Assembly: GCA_017398555.1 (NCBI GenBank)
Contig: JAFQFV010000035.1
Span: 80,572-144,571 of the forward strand
DNA length: 64,000 nt
Direction of reading: 5' to 3'
Origin: Alistipes sp.
GTDB taxonomy: Bacteria; Bacteroidota; Bacteroidia; Bacteroidales; Rikenellaceae
This document shows positions 1 through 8,967 of this stretch, piece by piece. The notes beneath the pieces are model-generated. The model saw nothing but the letters and a program-made list of their open reading frames with translations. It did not search any database and had not been told where the DNA came from. The translations under genes and the position numbers were made by a program. Each line of letters begins with the position of its first letter. Position 1 is the first letter of the stretch.

Positions 1-194
1 CCGAGTTTCGCTCTGAGTACAAGGAACTTGCGCCGAATATGTCGAGCGAGCAGCGTTCGGAGGTTAATGGGTTATTCTCGAAGGTTAATGCCGTGATTAT
101 CAAGCACAAGACCTCGAAAGCGATGGGAGCCATCGGGGATTTTGTCAATGAGGCTTCGGGAACGCTCAAGGAGTTAAAGAAGTTAGCCGAGTAG
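1..194 (+). CDS. 3' end of an unrecognised gene
   Basis: The reading frame is open from the left edge (first whole codon at base 3) to TAG at 192-194, giving about 63 C-terminal residues. The tail is lysine- and glutamate-rich and ends ...LKELKKLAE, which looks like an amphipathic helix. A strong intrinsic terminator follows directly. I do not recognise the family from this fragment; no catalytic motif is visible and the start lies outside the window. Confidence 0.6.
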   Translation, partial: EFRSEYKELAPNMSSEQRSEVNGLFSKVNAVIIKHKTSKAMGAIGDFVNEASGTLKELKKLAE

Positions 195-199
195 CAGAG

Positions 200-225
200 G
201 AGGGGTTTATAAACCCCTCTTTTTG
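200..225 (+). terminator. Intrinsic terminator of the left-edge gene
   Basis: A perfect 10-bp inverted repeat (GAGGGGTTTA / TAAACCCCTC, 200-219) is followed by TTTTTG, 5 nt after the upstream stop codon. Its T-rich tail overlaps the upstream element of the dapB promoter. Confidence 0.9.
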
Positions 226-252
226 TTTTTATACTTTTTTACTCTATCTTTG
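222..252 (+). promoter_or_regulatory. Bacteroidota-type promoter for dapB operon
   Basis: TTTG at 222-225 and TATCTTTG at 245-252 are separated by 19 bp, matching the Bacteroidetes -33 TTTG / -7 TAnnTTTG consensus. dapB starts 43 bp downstream. Confidence 0.75.
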
Positions 253-295
253 TGGTCTGTATTAACAAAATCGACAAAACAAAAACAAACAAAAT

Positions 296-1033
296 ATGAA
301 CGTTGCAATTATCGGCTACGGTAAAATGGGTCACGAGATTGAGAAGATTCTCGTGCAGCGCGGTCACACCGTAGGCCTTATCATAGACCAGGAGAACATT
401 GCCGACCTCAACGCTGAGCACCTTGCAGGCATTGATGTAGCTATCGAGTTCACAACACCACAGACTGCCTACAGCAACATCCGCACCACCATTGCGGCGG
501 GTGTAGCCATTGTCAGTGGTACTACAGGCTGGACAGAGCGTCTGCCGGAGCTTCAGGAGCTGTGCCGACAGAGGGGCGGTGCGATGATATACTCGTCAAA
601 CTACTCTCTCGGTGTAAATATCGCCTTTCGCCTCAACCGTCGTCTTGCAGAGCTGATGAACGGCTGCAACAACTACGATGTGCGCATTGAGGAGATTCAC
701 CACACCCAGAAGAAGGATGCACCGAGTGGTACAGCGATAACACTTGCGCAGGAGGCTATCGACCGTCTTGACCGCAAAACTTGCTGGAACTGCATCGAGC
801 CACAGAAGGGGGAGAGCAGCCAGGCAACTGCCGAGAGCATCGAGATTACATCGCTCCGCGAGGGTGCTGTTCCGGGCACACACACCGTAACATACGAGTC
901 TGCTGACGATATTTTGGAGCTCAAGCACACACTTAAGAGCCGCAGTGCGCTTGCAACGGGTGCGGTTATTGCAGCGGAGTTTATCTGCGGCAAAAAGGGT
1001 GTATTTACAATGGATGACCTATTTAAGGAGTAG
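296..1033 (+). CDS. dapB: 4-hydroxy-tetrahydrodipicolinate reductase
   Basis: DapB reduces 4-hydroxy-tetrahydrodipicolinate with NAD(P)H in the lysine/diaminopimelate pathway of the cytosol. The 245-aa product has the normal length. The N-terminal Rossmann motif IGYGKMG (6-12) binds the dinucleotide, GTTGW is at 75-79, and the active-site stretch HHTQKKDAPSGT (135-146) carries the catalytic His pair and Lys. The ATG is the first in frame and lies 43 bp after a good promoter. lepB starts 2 bp after the stop, so the two are probably co-transcribed. Confidence 0.95.
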   Translation: MNVAIIGYGKMGHEIEKILVQRGHTVGLIIDQENIADLNAEHLAGIDVAIEFTTPQTAYSNIRTTIAAGVAIVSGTTGWTERLPELQELCRQRGGAMIYSSNYSLGVNIAFRLNRRLAELMNGCNNYDVRIEEIHHTQKKDAPSGTAITLAQEAIDRLDRKTCWNCIEPQKGESSQATAESIEITSLREGAVPGTHTVTYESADDILELKHTLKSRSALATGAVIAAEFICGKKGVFTMDDLFKE

Positions 1034-1035
1034 TT

Positions 1036-2382
1036 ATGAAGGGATTTTGGAGCAATAAATGGTTTAAGTTTTCGGTCGTTTCCGTGCTCTACATTCTGCT
1101 GTGTGTAGTCTGGACGGGAAATCTTTGGATGTTGTTAGGTCTGCCGATTATCTACGACATCTACATCTCAAAACTCTTCTACAAGTACGTTTGGCACTAC
1201 AACGACAAGTTGCGTGAGCGTTCAGCGCTCTATAACAGCATTTGGGGTTGGGTTGATGCCATTCTCTGGGCAACAGTAGCGGCTACACTGCTGCATCTGT
1301 TTGTGTTTCAGCTCTATAAGGTGCCTACATCCTCAATGGAGAAGACAATTCTTATCGGCGACTACCTCTACGTGAGCAAGGTATCATACGGCCCGCAGGT
1401 GCCAAATACACCTATCGCTATGCCGTTTGTCTTCAACACTATGCCGTGGTCTGATAGCCAGAAGTCATACAGCGAGGCCATTCAGTGGGACTACCATCGT
1501 CTGAAGGGTCTTAAGCGCATCAAGCGTGGCGATGTAGTGGTATTCAACTACCCTGAGGGCGATACCGTTCTACAGGCAAAGAGGCTCTATCCTGCGCCTG
1601 GTGCGAGCTACTACGACGCATTGCGCAGCTATCAGCAGAGTTATGGCGAGGCTGAGGGTCGTCGTCGCCTGCTTGAGGACTATAATGTCGCAGCGCACCC
1701 CGTAGATAAGCGCGAGAACTACATCAAGCGTTGCGTGGCTATCCCTGGTGACACTATCGCAATCAAGGGCACAACCCTCTATGTAAATAGCGAGCAGCAG
1801 GTAACACTCCCTGAGCAGCAGTATATCTACTTCGTGCAGAGTTCAGCTCCGCTTACCCAATATATGATGGACAAGGTGGGCGTAAGAGAGTGGGGTGGCA
1901 ATGCGCCTTACTACTATCTGACAATGACCGACGAGGTGGCTGCAGTGGTTGAGAAGCTGCCGACCGTGCTCTCTGTGCTGAAGTACAACAATCAGGAGGT
2001 CGGTTTAGAGTTCTTCCCGAACAGTAGCAACTACACTTGGACGCAGGACAACTTCGGCCCGCTCTACATTCCGCAGAAGGGTGCTACAATAGAGCTGACA
2101 ACAGAGAATCTGCCTCTCTACCGCCGAATTATCGAGAAGTACGAGGGTCACAAGCTCGAAGTTAGAGATGGTCAGATATTTATTGACGGAGCAGAGAGCA
2201 ACAGCTATACCTTTGCAATGGACTACTATTGGATGATGGGCGACAATCGTCACAACTCTGCCGACAGCCGTTTCTGGGGTTTTGTACCTGAGGACCACAT
2301 CGTCGGCAAGGCATCATTTATCGCCTTCTCAATGGGCGAGGATGGTATCCGTTGGAACAGATTATTCAGAAAAATCAGATAA
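1036..2382 (+). CDS. lepB: Signal peptidase I, long Bacteroidota form
   Basis: Membrane serine protease that removes signal peptides from exported proteins. Hydrophobic segments lie at about residues 12-40 and 72-93. Box B (PTSSM) places the catalytic Ser at 100. The general base Lys is about 231 in IKRCVAIPGD, and the C-terminal box (GDNRHNSADSR) is near residue 400. At 448 aa it is longer than E. coli LepB because of inserts between the Ser and Lys boxes, as is usual in this phylum. It sits 2 bp after dapB and 6 bp before the YigZ gene, suggesting one transcript. Confidence 0.93.
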   Translation: MKGFWSNKWFKFSVVSVLYILLCVVWTGNLWMLLGLPIIYDIYISKLFYKYVWHYNDKLRERSALYNSIWGWVDAILWATVAATLLHLFVFQLYKVPTSSMEKTILIGDYLYVSKVSYGPQVPNTPIAMPFVFNTMPWSDSQKSYSEAIQWDYHRLKGLKRIKRGDVVVFNYPEGDTVLQAKRLYPAPGASYYDALRSYQQSYGEAEGRRRLLEDYNVAAHPVDKRENYIKRCVAIPGDTIAIKGTTLYVNSEQQVTLPEQQYIYFVQSSAPLTQYMMDKVGVREWGGNAPYYYLTMTDEVAAVVEKLPTVLSVLKYNNQEVGLEFFPNSSNYTWTQDNFGPLYIPQKGATIELTTENLPLYRRIIEKYEGHKLEVRDGQIFIDGAESNSYTFAMDYYWMMGDNRHNSADSRFWGFVPEDHIVGKASFIAFSMGEDGIRWNRLFRKIR

Positions 2383-2388
2383 TCAGCC

Positions 2389-3009
2389 GTGGAGGAGTTA
2401 TTGGACAGCTATCTGACTATTGCAGAGCCTGCAGAGTGCACTATGCGCGAGCGTAGCAGCAAGTTTCTCTCGTATGCCTATCCTGTGACAGACGAGGAGC
2501 AGATTCGCACGCACCTTGACGCCCTGCACAAGCAGTACTATGACGCCACACACCACTGCTACGCTTGGCGTTTAGGCCCTCACGGCGAGCAGTTCCGTGC
2601 CAATGATGACGGAGAGCCGTCGGGTACTGCGGGTAAACCGATACTCGGACAGCTTCTCTCGCACAACATTACCGACTGTCTGATTGTTGTTGTGCGCTAC
2701 TTCGGAGGTACAAAGCTCGGCGTTTCAGGTCTTATTCAGGCATACAAAGAGGCTGCAGCCGATGTTATCGCTGTAAGCAATGTCATTGAGCGTACGGTAG
2801 ATACGGTTATCAAGGTCGATTTCTCGTATATGGTTATGAATGACGTTATGCGCATAATCAAGGATGAGCAGCCGCAAATCCGCGAGCAGATATTCGACAA
2901 CCTCTGCACAATGACACTCGCCATTCGTCAGAGTAAGGCACAGACACTTTTAGGAAAGTTAAGCAAAGTCAGTGGAGCGACTATTGAAGTGATTGAAAAT
3001 GAGTTATAA
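2389..3009 (+). CDS. YigZ/IMPACT family protein
   Basis: The N-terminal UPF0029/IMPACT domain shows the typical FLSYAYPV stretch, the HHCYAWRLG segment, DDGEPSGTAGKP and VVVRYFGGTKLG. A smaller C-terminal domain resembles the EF-G-like fold of YigZ. The cellular role of the bacterial family is not settled; links to translation or stress have been proposed. The start is GTG at 2389: the conserved YLTI..P segment lies upstream of the first ATG, so the later start would remove conserved sequence. The 3' end overlaps the start of uvrA by 17 bp. Confidence 0.85.
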   Translation: MEELLDSYLTIAEPAECTMRERSSKFLSYAYPVTDEEQIRTHLDALHKQYYDATHHCYAWRLGPHGEQFRANDDGEPSGTAGKPILGQLLSHNITDCLIVVVRYFGGTKLGVSGLIQAYKEAAADVIAVSNVIERTVDTVIKVDFSYMVMNDVMRIIKDEQPQIREQIFDNLCTMTLAIRQSKAQTLLGKLSKVSGATIEVIENEL

Positions 3010-5791
3010 CTCGATATACATAAAGGGAGCAAGGGTTCACAACCTCAAAAATATCGAACTCGATATTCCGCACAACAAACTCGTTGTTGTGACAGGTCTA
3101 TCGGGCTCGGGTAAGAGTACGCTTGCATTTGACACCATATTTGCCGAGGGTCAGCGTAGGTATGTGGAGTCACTCTCCTCTTATGCCCGCCAATTCTTGG
3201 GCAGAATGAGCAAGCCTGAGGTCGATATCATCACAGGCATTGCCCCAGCCATAGCCATTGAGCAGAAGGTCAGCTCTCGTAACCCGCGTTCAACCGTCGG
3301 CACTACCACGGAGATTTACGACTACCTGCGACTGCTCTTTTCACGTATCGGCCGCACCTTCTCGCCCATTTCGGGTATGGAGGTCAAGTGTTACACTACG
3401 GATGACGTTGTAGAGTTTGTCACTGCACTTGGCGAGGGTAGTCGTGTTATCGTTGCCGTACCTCTGCAGTTAAGAGATGGTCAGGGGTTGATTGACAAGA
3501 TGTTACAACTTGTAGCAGATGGTATTCAGCGCCTATATATAGATGGCAATACGGTGATGCTTGAGGAGTTTATCCCGACCATCACAGAGAGTACAACAAC
3601 CGATGGTGTATATGTAGTCATTGACCGAATAAGAGTCGCTACAGATGATGACACACTTAACCGTATGCGAGAGTCTATCTCAGGCGCATTTGGTTATGGC
3701 ACAAATAGTTGCGTGATTATTAGCGGCAGCGAGATTACCGAATTCTCAGCGCTGATGACCACCGATGGTATTGAGTTTGAGCACCCATCCGAGCATCTGT
3801 TTGGATTTAACAATCCACTCGGAGCCTGCCCCGTATGTGAGGGTTTTGGCAGGGTAGTGGGCATTGACGAGAATTTGGTTGTGCCCGACAAGTCACGCTC
3901 TATCTTCGACAATGCCATCGCCTGTTGGCGTGGTGACTCTATGAGTCGTTTCCGCAATCAGTTAGTACAGAACGCCTACAAGTTCGACTTCCCGATTCAC
4001 GAGCCATACTACAAGCTAACAGAGGAGCAGCGTCGCCTACTCTGGACGGGCAATGAGTATTTCGAGGGTCTGAATGCCTTTTTCGACTATCTTGAGCGCG
4101 AGAAGAAGAAGCACAAAACGCAGTTCAGCATACTCAAAGCTCGCTACACAGGTAAGACACTCTGTCCCGCTTGTAATGGTGCAAGATTACGTCCTGAAGC
4201 GCTCTACGTAAAGGTCGGTGGTAAAAATATCGCGGAGCTCTCTGCTATGACGGTCGATACTCTGCTTGAGTTTTTCGACTCTCTACAACTCGATGAGCAC
4301 GACACAACAACCGCAGGGCGAGTGATAGTAGAGATTGTAAATCGTCTGAAATATCTCAGCGATGTGGGCTTGGGTTATCTGACCCTCAACCGTCTCAGTT
4401 CAACACTTTCAGGCGGTGAGAGTCAGCGAATTAACCTCTCGACATCACTCGGAAGTAACCTCACAGGCTCACTCTACATCCTTGATGAGCCGAGCATCGG
4501 TCTGCATCCGAGAGATACAGCACGTCTAATCTCGGTACTCAAGCAGCTCCGAGATTTGGGCAATACCGTGATTGTCGTTGAGCACGAGGAGGAGATAATT
4601 CGTGCTGCCGACTACATTGTCGATATAGGCCCTGAGGCGGGTGAGCATGGCGGTAGGGTAGTCTATAGTGGTGATTATGACAAGCTCTGCAGCAGCACAG
4701 AGAGCCTTACGGCGGACTATCTGTGTGGCAGAAAGAGCATCGATACCCCTAAAACAGTCCGTCCGTGGAGCAACTACATCCGCATAAATGGCGCAAGGGT
4801 AAACAATCTGAAGAATGTATCGGTCAAGATACCACTTGGCGTAATGACCTGTGTTACAGGCGTTAGCGGCTCTGGTAAGAGTTCGCTTGTGAAGGGCATT
4901 TTATACCCCGCACTGCGCCGACTCATTATGGAGAGCGGTGACAATCCTGGCGATTTTGATGGTCTTACGGGCGATTTGAAGATGATAAAGAGCGTCGAGA
5001 TGGTCGATCAGAATCCGATTGGCAAATCCTCTCGTTCAAACCCTGTGACCTACATCAAGGCCTACGACGAGATTCGCCGTCTATATGCCGACCAACCCTA
5101 TGCACAGCGCACCAATATCCAGCCGAGCAGCTTCTCGTTCAATATGGTTGGCGGTAGGTGCGAACAGTGTCAGGGCGAGGGTACTATCAAGATTGGAATG
5201 CAGTTTATGGCGGATGTTACCCTTACTTGCGACGCCTGCAATGGTCGAAGGTTCAAGCAGGAGATTCTCGACATCAAGTACCGCGACAAGGATATCTGCG
5301 ATGTGCTCGATATGAGCATCGACGAGGCGATAGAGTTCTTCGGTGCCGATAGCGGAACAAACAAGACCTGCCAGAGAATTGTAGAGCGACTTAAACCGCT
5401 GCAAGATGTCGGCTTGGGTTACATAAAGCTCGGACAATCATCCTCAACCCTCTCGGGTGGCGAGAGTCAGAGAGTAAAACTCGCATCATTCCTTACAAAG
5501 GATACGGGTAGGGGAAGTATCGTCTTTATCTTCGATGAGCCTACAACAGGTCTGCACTTCCACGACATTAAGCGTCTGATTGCGGCATTTGATGCACTGA
5601 TTGCCAATGGGCATACCGTTGTAATTGTCGAGCATAATATGGATATTATCAAGTGTGCCGACCACATAATCGACCTTGGCCCTGAGGCGGGAGATATAGG
5701 TGGAGAGGTGGTATTTGAGGGTACACCAAAAGAGTTATTAGACTGCAAATCAAGCTATACAGGCAGTTATCTAAAACCACACTTTAAGTAG
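2993..5791 (+). CDS. uvrA: UvrABC excision nuclease subunit A
   Basis: DNA-damage recognition ATPase of nucleotide excision repair. The 932 aa show two ABC modules: first Walker A GLSGSGKST near residue 35, signature LSGGESQRINL, Walker B ILDEPS; second Walker A GVSGSGKSS, signature LSGGESQRVKL, Walker B IFDEPT. CxxC zinc-finger pairs (CPVCEG, CPAC..., CEQCQGEG, CDACNG) are intact. An alternative ATG at 2999 would give MSYNSIY. It overlaps the YigZ gene and directly abuts the M16 protease gene. Confidence 0.95.
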   Translation: MKMSYNSIYIKGARVHNLKNIELDIPHNKLVVVTGLSGSGKSTLAFDTIFAEGQRRYVESLSSYARQFLGRMSKPEVDIITGIAPAIAIEQKVSSRNPRSTVGTTTEIYDYLRLLFSRIGRTFSPISGMEVKCYTTDDVVEFVTALGEGSRVIVAVPLQLRDGQGLIDKMLQLVADGIQRLYIDGNTVMLEEFIPTITESTTTDGVYVVIDRIRVATDDDTLNRMRESISGAFGYGTNSCVIISGSEITEFSALMTTDGIEFEHPSEHLFGFNNPLGACPVCEGFGRVVGIDENLVVPDKSRSIFDNAIACWRGDSMSRFRNQLVQNAYKFDFPIHEPYYKLTEEQRRLLWTGNEYFEGLNAFFDYLEREKKKHKTQFSILKARYTGKTLCPACNGARLRPEALYVKVGGKNIAELSAMTVDTLLEFFDSLQLDEHDTTTAGRVIVEIVNRLKYLSDVGLGYLTLNRLSSTLSGGESQRINLSTSLGSNLTGSLYILDEPSIGLHPRDTARLISVLKQLRDLGNTVIVVEHEEEIIRAADYIVDIGPEAGEHGGRVVYSGDYDKLCSSTESLTADYLCGRKSIDTPKTVRPWSNYIRINGARVNNLKNVSVKIPLGVMTCVTGVSGSGKSSLVKGILYPALRRLIMESGDNPGDFDGLTGDLKMIKSVEMVDQNPIGKSSRSNPVTYIKAYDEIRRLYADQPYAQRTNIQPSSFSFNMVGGRCEQCQGEGTIKIGMQFMADVTLTCDACNGRRFKQEILDIKYRDKDICDVLDMSIDEAIEFFGADSGTNKTCQRIVERLKPLQDVGLGYIKLGQSSSTLSGGESQRVKLASFLTKDTGRGSIVFIFDEPTTGLHFHDIKRLIAAFDALIANGHTVVIVEHNMDIIKCADHIIDLGPEAGDIGGEVVFEGTPKELLDCKSSYTGSYLKPHFK

Positions 5792-7012
5792 ATGAAGGAA
5801 GAATTTTACACATATACTCTCCCAAACGGCATTAGGGGTATTCACCGCAAAGTCAGAAGCGGTGCTGCCCGTTGTGCCCTTATTATCGGTGCAGGTAGTA
5901 GAGATGAACTACCTACAGAGCACGGTATCGCTCACTTTGTCGAGCACGGGCTATTCAAGGGTACTGAACACCGCAAATCCTATCAGGTAAATTGTCGTCT
6001 TGAGAACCTCGGAGGAGAGCTTAACGCCTTTACAACCAAAGAGGATACGACAATTCACGCAACAGTTCTTCGCAACGACTTCTCAAAGGCTGTGGAGCTG
6101 CTGTCGGATGTGGTTTTCCACTCTACATTTCCCGACAAGGAGCTGGATAAGGAGCGCGAAGTGATTATAGATGAGATAAATACATACAAAGACTCGCCGA
6201 TGGATATGATTTACGACACCTTTGAGGATATGCTCTTTGAGGGGTCGGAGTTGGGGCACAACATACTTGGTCGCAAGCGCGATTTGATGCGTCACGACAG
6301 TGCAGCGCTCCACCGATTTGTAGATCGCACATACACCACCGACCAGATGGTCTTTGCCTCTATCGGAAATATCTCCGAGAGCCGTATCGAGCAGATAGCA
6401 AACCGCTACTTCGCCCAATATCCCGCAACAACACGCAGCTATACCCGCACCACACCGGGGCTCTACACCGCCTTTGACCGCGAGCAGATAAAGCACACGC
6501 ATCAGGCGCACTGCATCATCGGCAACCGTGCCTACAGCATAAATGAGGATAAGCGTCTGCCATTTCTGCTGCTGATAAATATTTTGGGAGGCCCTACAGC
6601 AAACTCCCGCCTCAATGTGAGTGTTCGCGAGCGCAACGGACTTTCGTACAACATCGAGGCAAATTACACCGCATACAACGACTGCGGTATGGCTGTAATA
6701 TACTTCAGTTCAGAGCATTGCAACTCCGACCACTGCCGTCAGATTATCGCCGACGAGATAAAGAAACTACAGACCGTACGCCTTACAACCCGCCAATTAG
6801 CAATGGCAAAACGCCAATATATCGCCCAGATGACCATCTCTACCGAGGGAAATGAGGGTTATATGCTCGGCGTGGGTCGTAGTCTGCTTGTGCATGGCGA
6901 GGTAGATACACTTGAAGAGGCTTACAAAAAGATTAACGCCGTTACTGCCGACCAGATTATGGAGGTGGCAAACGAGATATTTACAAACAACTCAACACTT
7001 ATATATCGATGA
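5792..7012 (+). CDS. M16 family zinc metallopeptidase (pitrilysin-like)
   Basis: The inverted zinc motif HxxEH occurs as HFVEH at residues 48-52, with the third ligand Glu at about 128 (EREVIIDEIN). The second half is the non-catalytic M16 domain, including the RNGLSYNIEANY segment of the R/Y pair. At 406 aa this is a one-chain processing-peptidase-like protein (YmxG/PqqL type). There is no signal peptide, so a cytosolic role is likely. The start codon follows the uvrA stop without a gap, and its end overlaps the next gene by 4 bp, implying translational coupling. Confidence 0.9.
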   Translation: MKEEFYTYTLPNGIRGIHRKVRSGAARCALIIGAGSRDELPTEHGIAHFVEHGLFKGTEHRKSYQVNCRLENLGGELNAFTTKEDTTIHATVLRNDFSKAVELLSDVVFHSTFPDKELDKEREVIIDEINTYKDSPMDMIYDTFEDMLFEGSELGHNILGRKRDLMRHDSAALHRFVDRTYTTDQMVFASIGNISESRIEQIANRYFAQYPATTRSYTRTTPGLYTAFDREQIKHTHQAHCIIGNRAYSINEDKRLPFLLLINILGGPTANSRLNVSVRERNGLSYNIEANYTAYNDCGMAVIYFSSEHCNSDHCRQIIADEIKKLQTVRLTTRQLAMAKRQYIAQMTISTEGNEGYMLGVGRSLLVHGEVDTLEEAYKKINAVTADQIMEVANEIFTNNSTLIYR

Positions 7013-7644
7013 GCGCATTAGACCAATATATCGAGAATATGTCCTCGCCGGAGGATGCTCTGCTGCACGAGCTTGAGCGTGAAACATACCTGCGAGTACT
7101 CAATCCACGTATGATTTCGGGCCATGTACAGGGGAAGCTCCTTGAGATGATTGTCCGTATGATTCGTCCGCAGAGGGTGCTTGAGATTGGCACTTTTACG
7201 GGTTATTCGGCTCTATCTATGGCGGCAGGACTGCCTGAGGGCGGAGTGATTGACACCTGCGAGGTGGATGATGAGTTGGAGATGTTTATCCTCGACTTCT
7301 TCGAGCGTTCACAGTACGCAGAGCGACTAAATCTGCATATCGGCTCGGCATTAGAGACGATGACAACCCTCAACAAGGTCTATGACCTCGTATTTATTGA
7401 TGGCGATAAGCGCGAGTACACTGCCTACTATAACATGCTCTTTGACAAGGGTTTAGTGAGCAGTGGCAGTTGGATTATGGCAGACAATATCCTCTGGTAC
7501 GGCAAGGTGGTTGAGCCTGTGGCAAAGGGCGACAAGCAGACTCAGGGCATTATCGACTTTAACAACGCAGTGGCTGCCGACCCTCGCGTGGAGAATGTTA
7601 TTCTGCCTATTCGTGACGGCATTAACCTGATAAGAGTGAAGTAA
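7009..7644 (+). CDS. O-methyltransferase, COMT-like (class I SAM)
   Basis: SAM-dependent methyltransferase of the O-methyltransferase family 3 type. Motif I VLEIGTFTGYSALSMA is at about 57-72, an acidic ribose-binding residue follows in DTCEVDDE, and DLVFIDGDKREY near 126 supplies the metal/catalytic Asp and Lys seen in cation-dependent members. The length (211 aa) fits bacterial YrrM-like enzymes. The natural substrate cannot be read from sequence. ATGA overlap with the upstream protease gene and TAATG overlap with the downstream gene indicate one operon. Confidence 0.85.
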   Translation: MSALDQYIENMSSPEDALLHELERETYLRVLNPRMISGHVQGKLLEMIVRMIRPQRVLEIGTFTGYSALSMAAGLPEGGVIDTCEVDDELEMFILDFFERSQYAERLNLHIGSALETMTTLNKVYDLVFIDGDKREYTAYYNMLFDKGLVSSGSWIMADNILWYGKVVEPVAKGDKQTQGIIDFNNAVAADPRVENVILPIRDGINLIRVK

Positions 7645-8747
7645 TGAAGGCGGCGGGCACATTGATACCCATACTATTCCTTGCTATCATTACGGTTGCC
7701 GTATGGTACATCTCTCGCCGCAGTGCGTGGATGTTTAACATAAGGCCGCTGTGGTGTTATATCTTCTTTGCAATTCTGACCTTTTGCTCGTTCTCTGCCG
7801 TGCTGGGCTATGGCAGCAGTTCAACAAGCGGAGAGTTTATGCACTATGTAACCGTGACACTCTGCTACATCTGCGGAGTACTGATTATTCTGCTGCTCGC
7901 GTTGCTGTTTACAGATTTGGTAAACCTTATCTACCCGCTCTCCAAGCGTTTTTTTGCAAGTTCAACAATAGTCCTAACAACGATTGTAGCTCTCTACGGC
8001 TTTTTACATGCGGCAAATCCGAAGCTAAAGAGTGTCGAGATTGAACTGCCGAAGTTAAGCGAAGAGATTTCGGTCATTCAGCTCTCTGACATACATTTAG
8101 GCCACTTCCGCAGCGGGGCACACCTGCAAAAGATTGTAGATATTGTGAATAGCACAGATGCCAAGATAGTGCTTATCACGGGAGATCTGTTTGACAGCCA
8201 CTACAACCTTTCTCCAGCCACACTTGAGCCCTTCAAATCGCTCAAGATGCCGGCATTTTTCGTTGATGGTAACCATGACGGATATACAGACATCAAACGC
8301 ATCAAGCAGATGGTTGCCGATTGCGGCGTTACTGTGCTCAACAATCAGGCTGTAGAGTGTTGCGGAGTGGAGATTACCGGCTTTGCAATGCCACCGATTA
8401 CAAGTGCGACAATGCACGCAGTGCAAGGAGATAGTATTATCAGAGGATATCTTGACTCTGTAGAGTTATCGAAAGAGCTGCCATCTATCGTACTCCATCA
8501 CAGCCCCGTAGGTGCCGAGCATATTGCCAAGGCGGGTGCAGACCTCTATCTGTCAGGGCATACTCACGGTGGGCAATTCTTCCCGATGACGCTCTTTAAC
8601 TCGCACTTCTTTGACTACAATCGCGGACTGTACCGATTGGGCAACCTGCAGATATATGTCAGCGAAGGCTCCGGGACATTCGGTATTCCGATGCGATTTG
8701 GTACCGACAGCGAAATTACACTGCTTAAACTAAAACCTAAACAGTAA
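7644..8747 (+). CDS. Membrane-anchored metallophosphoesterase (YaeI/YkuE-like)
   Basis: About four hydrophobic segments fill residues 5-125, followed by a calcineurin-like phosphoesterase domain. The metal motifs are DIH (149-151, in QLSDIHLGHF), GDLFD, GNHD and SGHTHGGQFFP near the C-terminus. The complete ligand set suggests an active enzyme; relatives act on lipid or UDP-sugar substrates, but the substrate here is unknown. The start overlaps the methyltransferase stop by one base. Confidence 0.85.
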   Translation: MKAAGTLIPILFLAIITVAVWYISRRSAWMFNIRPLWCYIFFAILTFCSFSAVLGYGSSSTSGEFMHYVTVTLCYICGVLIILLLALLFTDLVNLIYPLSKRFFASSTIVLTTIVALYGFLHAANPKLKSVEIELPKLSEEISVIQLSDIHLGHFRSGAHLQKIVDIVNSTDAKIVLITGDLFDSHYNLSPATLEPFKSLKMPAFFVDGNHDGYTDIKRIKQMVADCGVTVLNNQAVECCGVEITGFAMPPITSATMHAVQGDSIIRGYLDSVELSKELPSIVLHHSPVGAEHIAKAGADLYLSGHTHGGQFFPMTLFNSHFFDYNRGLYRLGNLQIYVSEGSGTFGIPMRFGTDSEITLLKLKPKQ

Positions 8748-8751
8748 CAAT

Positions 8752-8967
8752 ATGGCTATTATCTCAAATCTCGACATAATGCTTGCCCGTCGCAGGATGA
8801 CTCTCTCGGAGCTTGCCGAAAGGGTAGGTGTATCTGTGGTCAATCTCTCAAAGCTCAAGACGGGAAAGTCACGCGCTATCCGTTTCTCGACCCTCGATGC
8901 GATTTGTGAGGTATTGGACTGCCAGCCAGGTGATATTATCGAGCATCGCAAGGGTCTTACGCTATGA
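8752..8967 (+). CDS. Small XRE-family DNA-binding protein (YozG-like)
   Basis: A 71-aa single-domain Cro/CI-type helix-turn-helix. The recognition region LSELAERVGVSVVNLSKLKT is at about 18-37, followed by the family-typical FSTLDAICEVLDCQPGDII. Such stand-alone proteins are common small transcription factors with unknown targets. It is sandwiched between two phosphoesterase genes, 4 bp after the first and overlapping the second by 4 bp, so it may control this operon; that is inference from position only. Confidence 0.85.
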   Translation: MAIISNLDIMLARRRMTLSELAERVGVSVVNLSKLKTGKSRAIRFSTLDAICEVLDCQPGDIIEHRKGLTL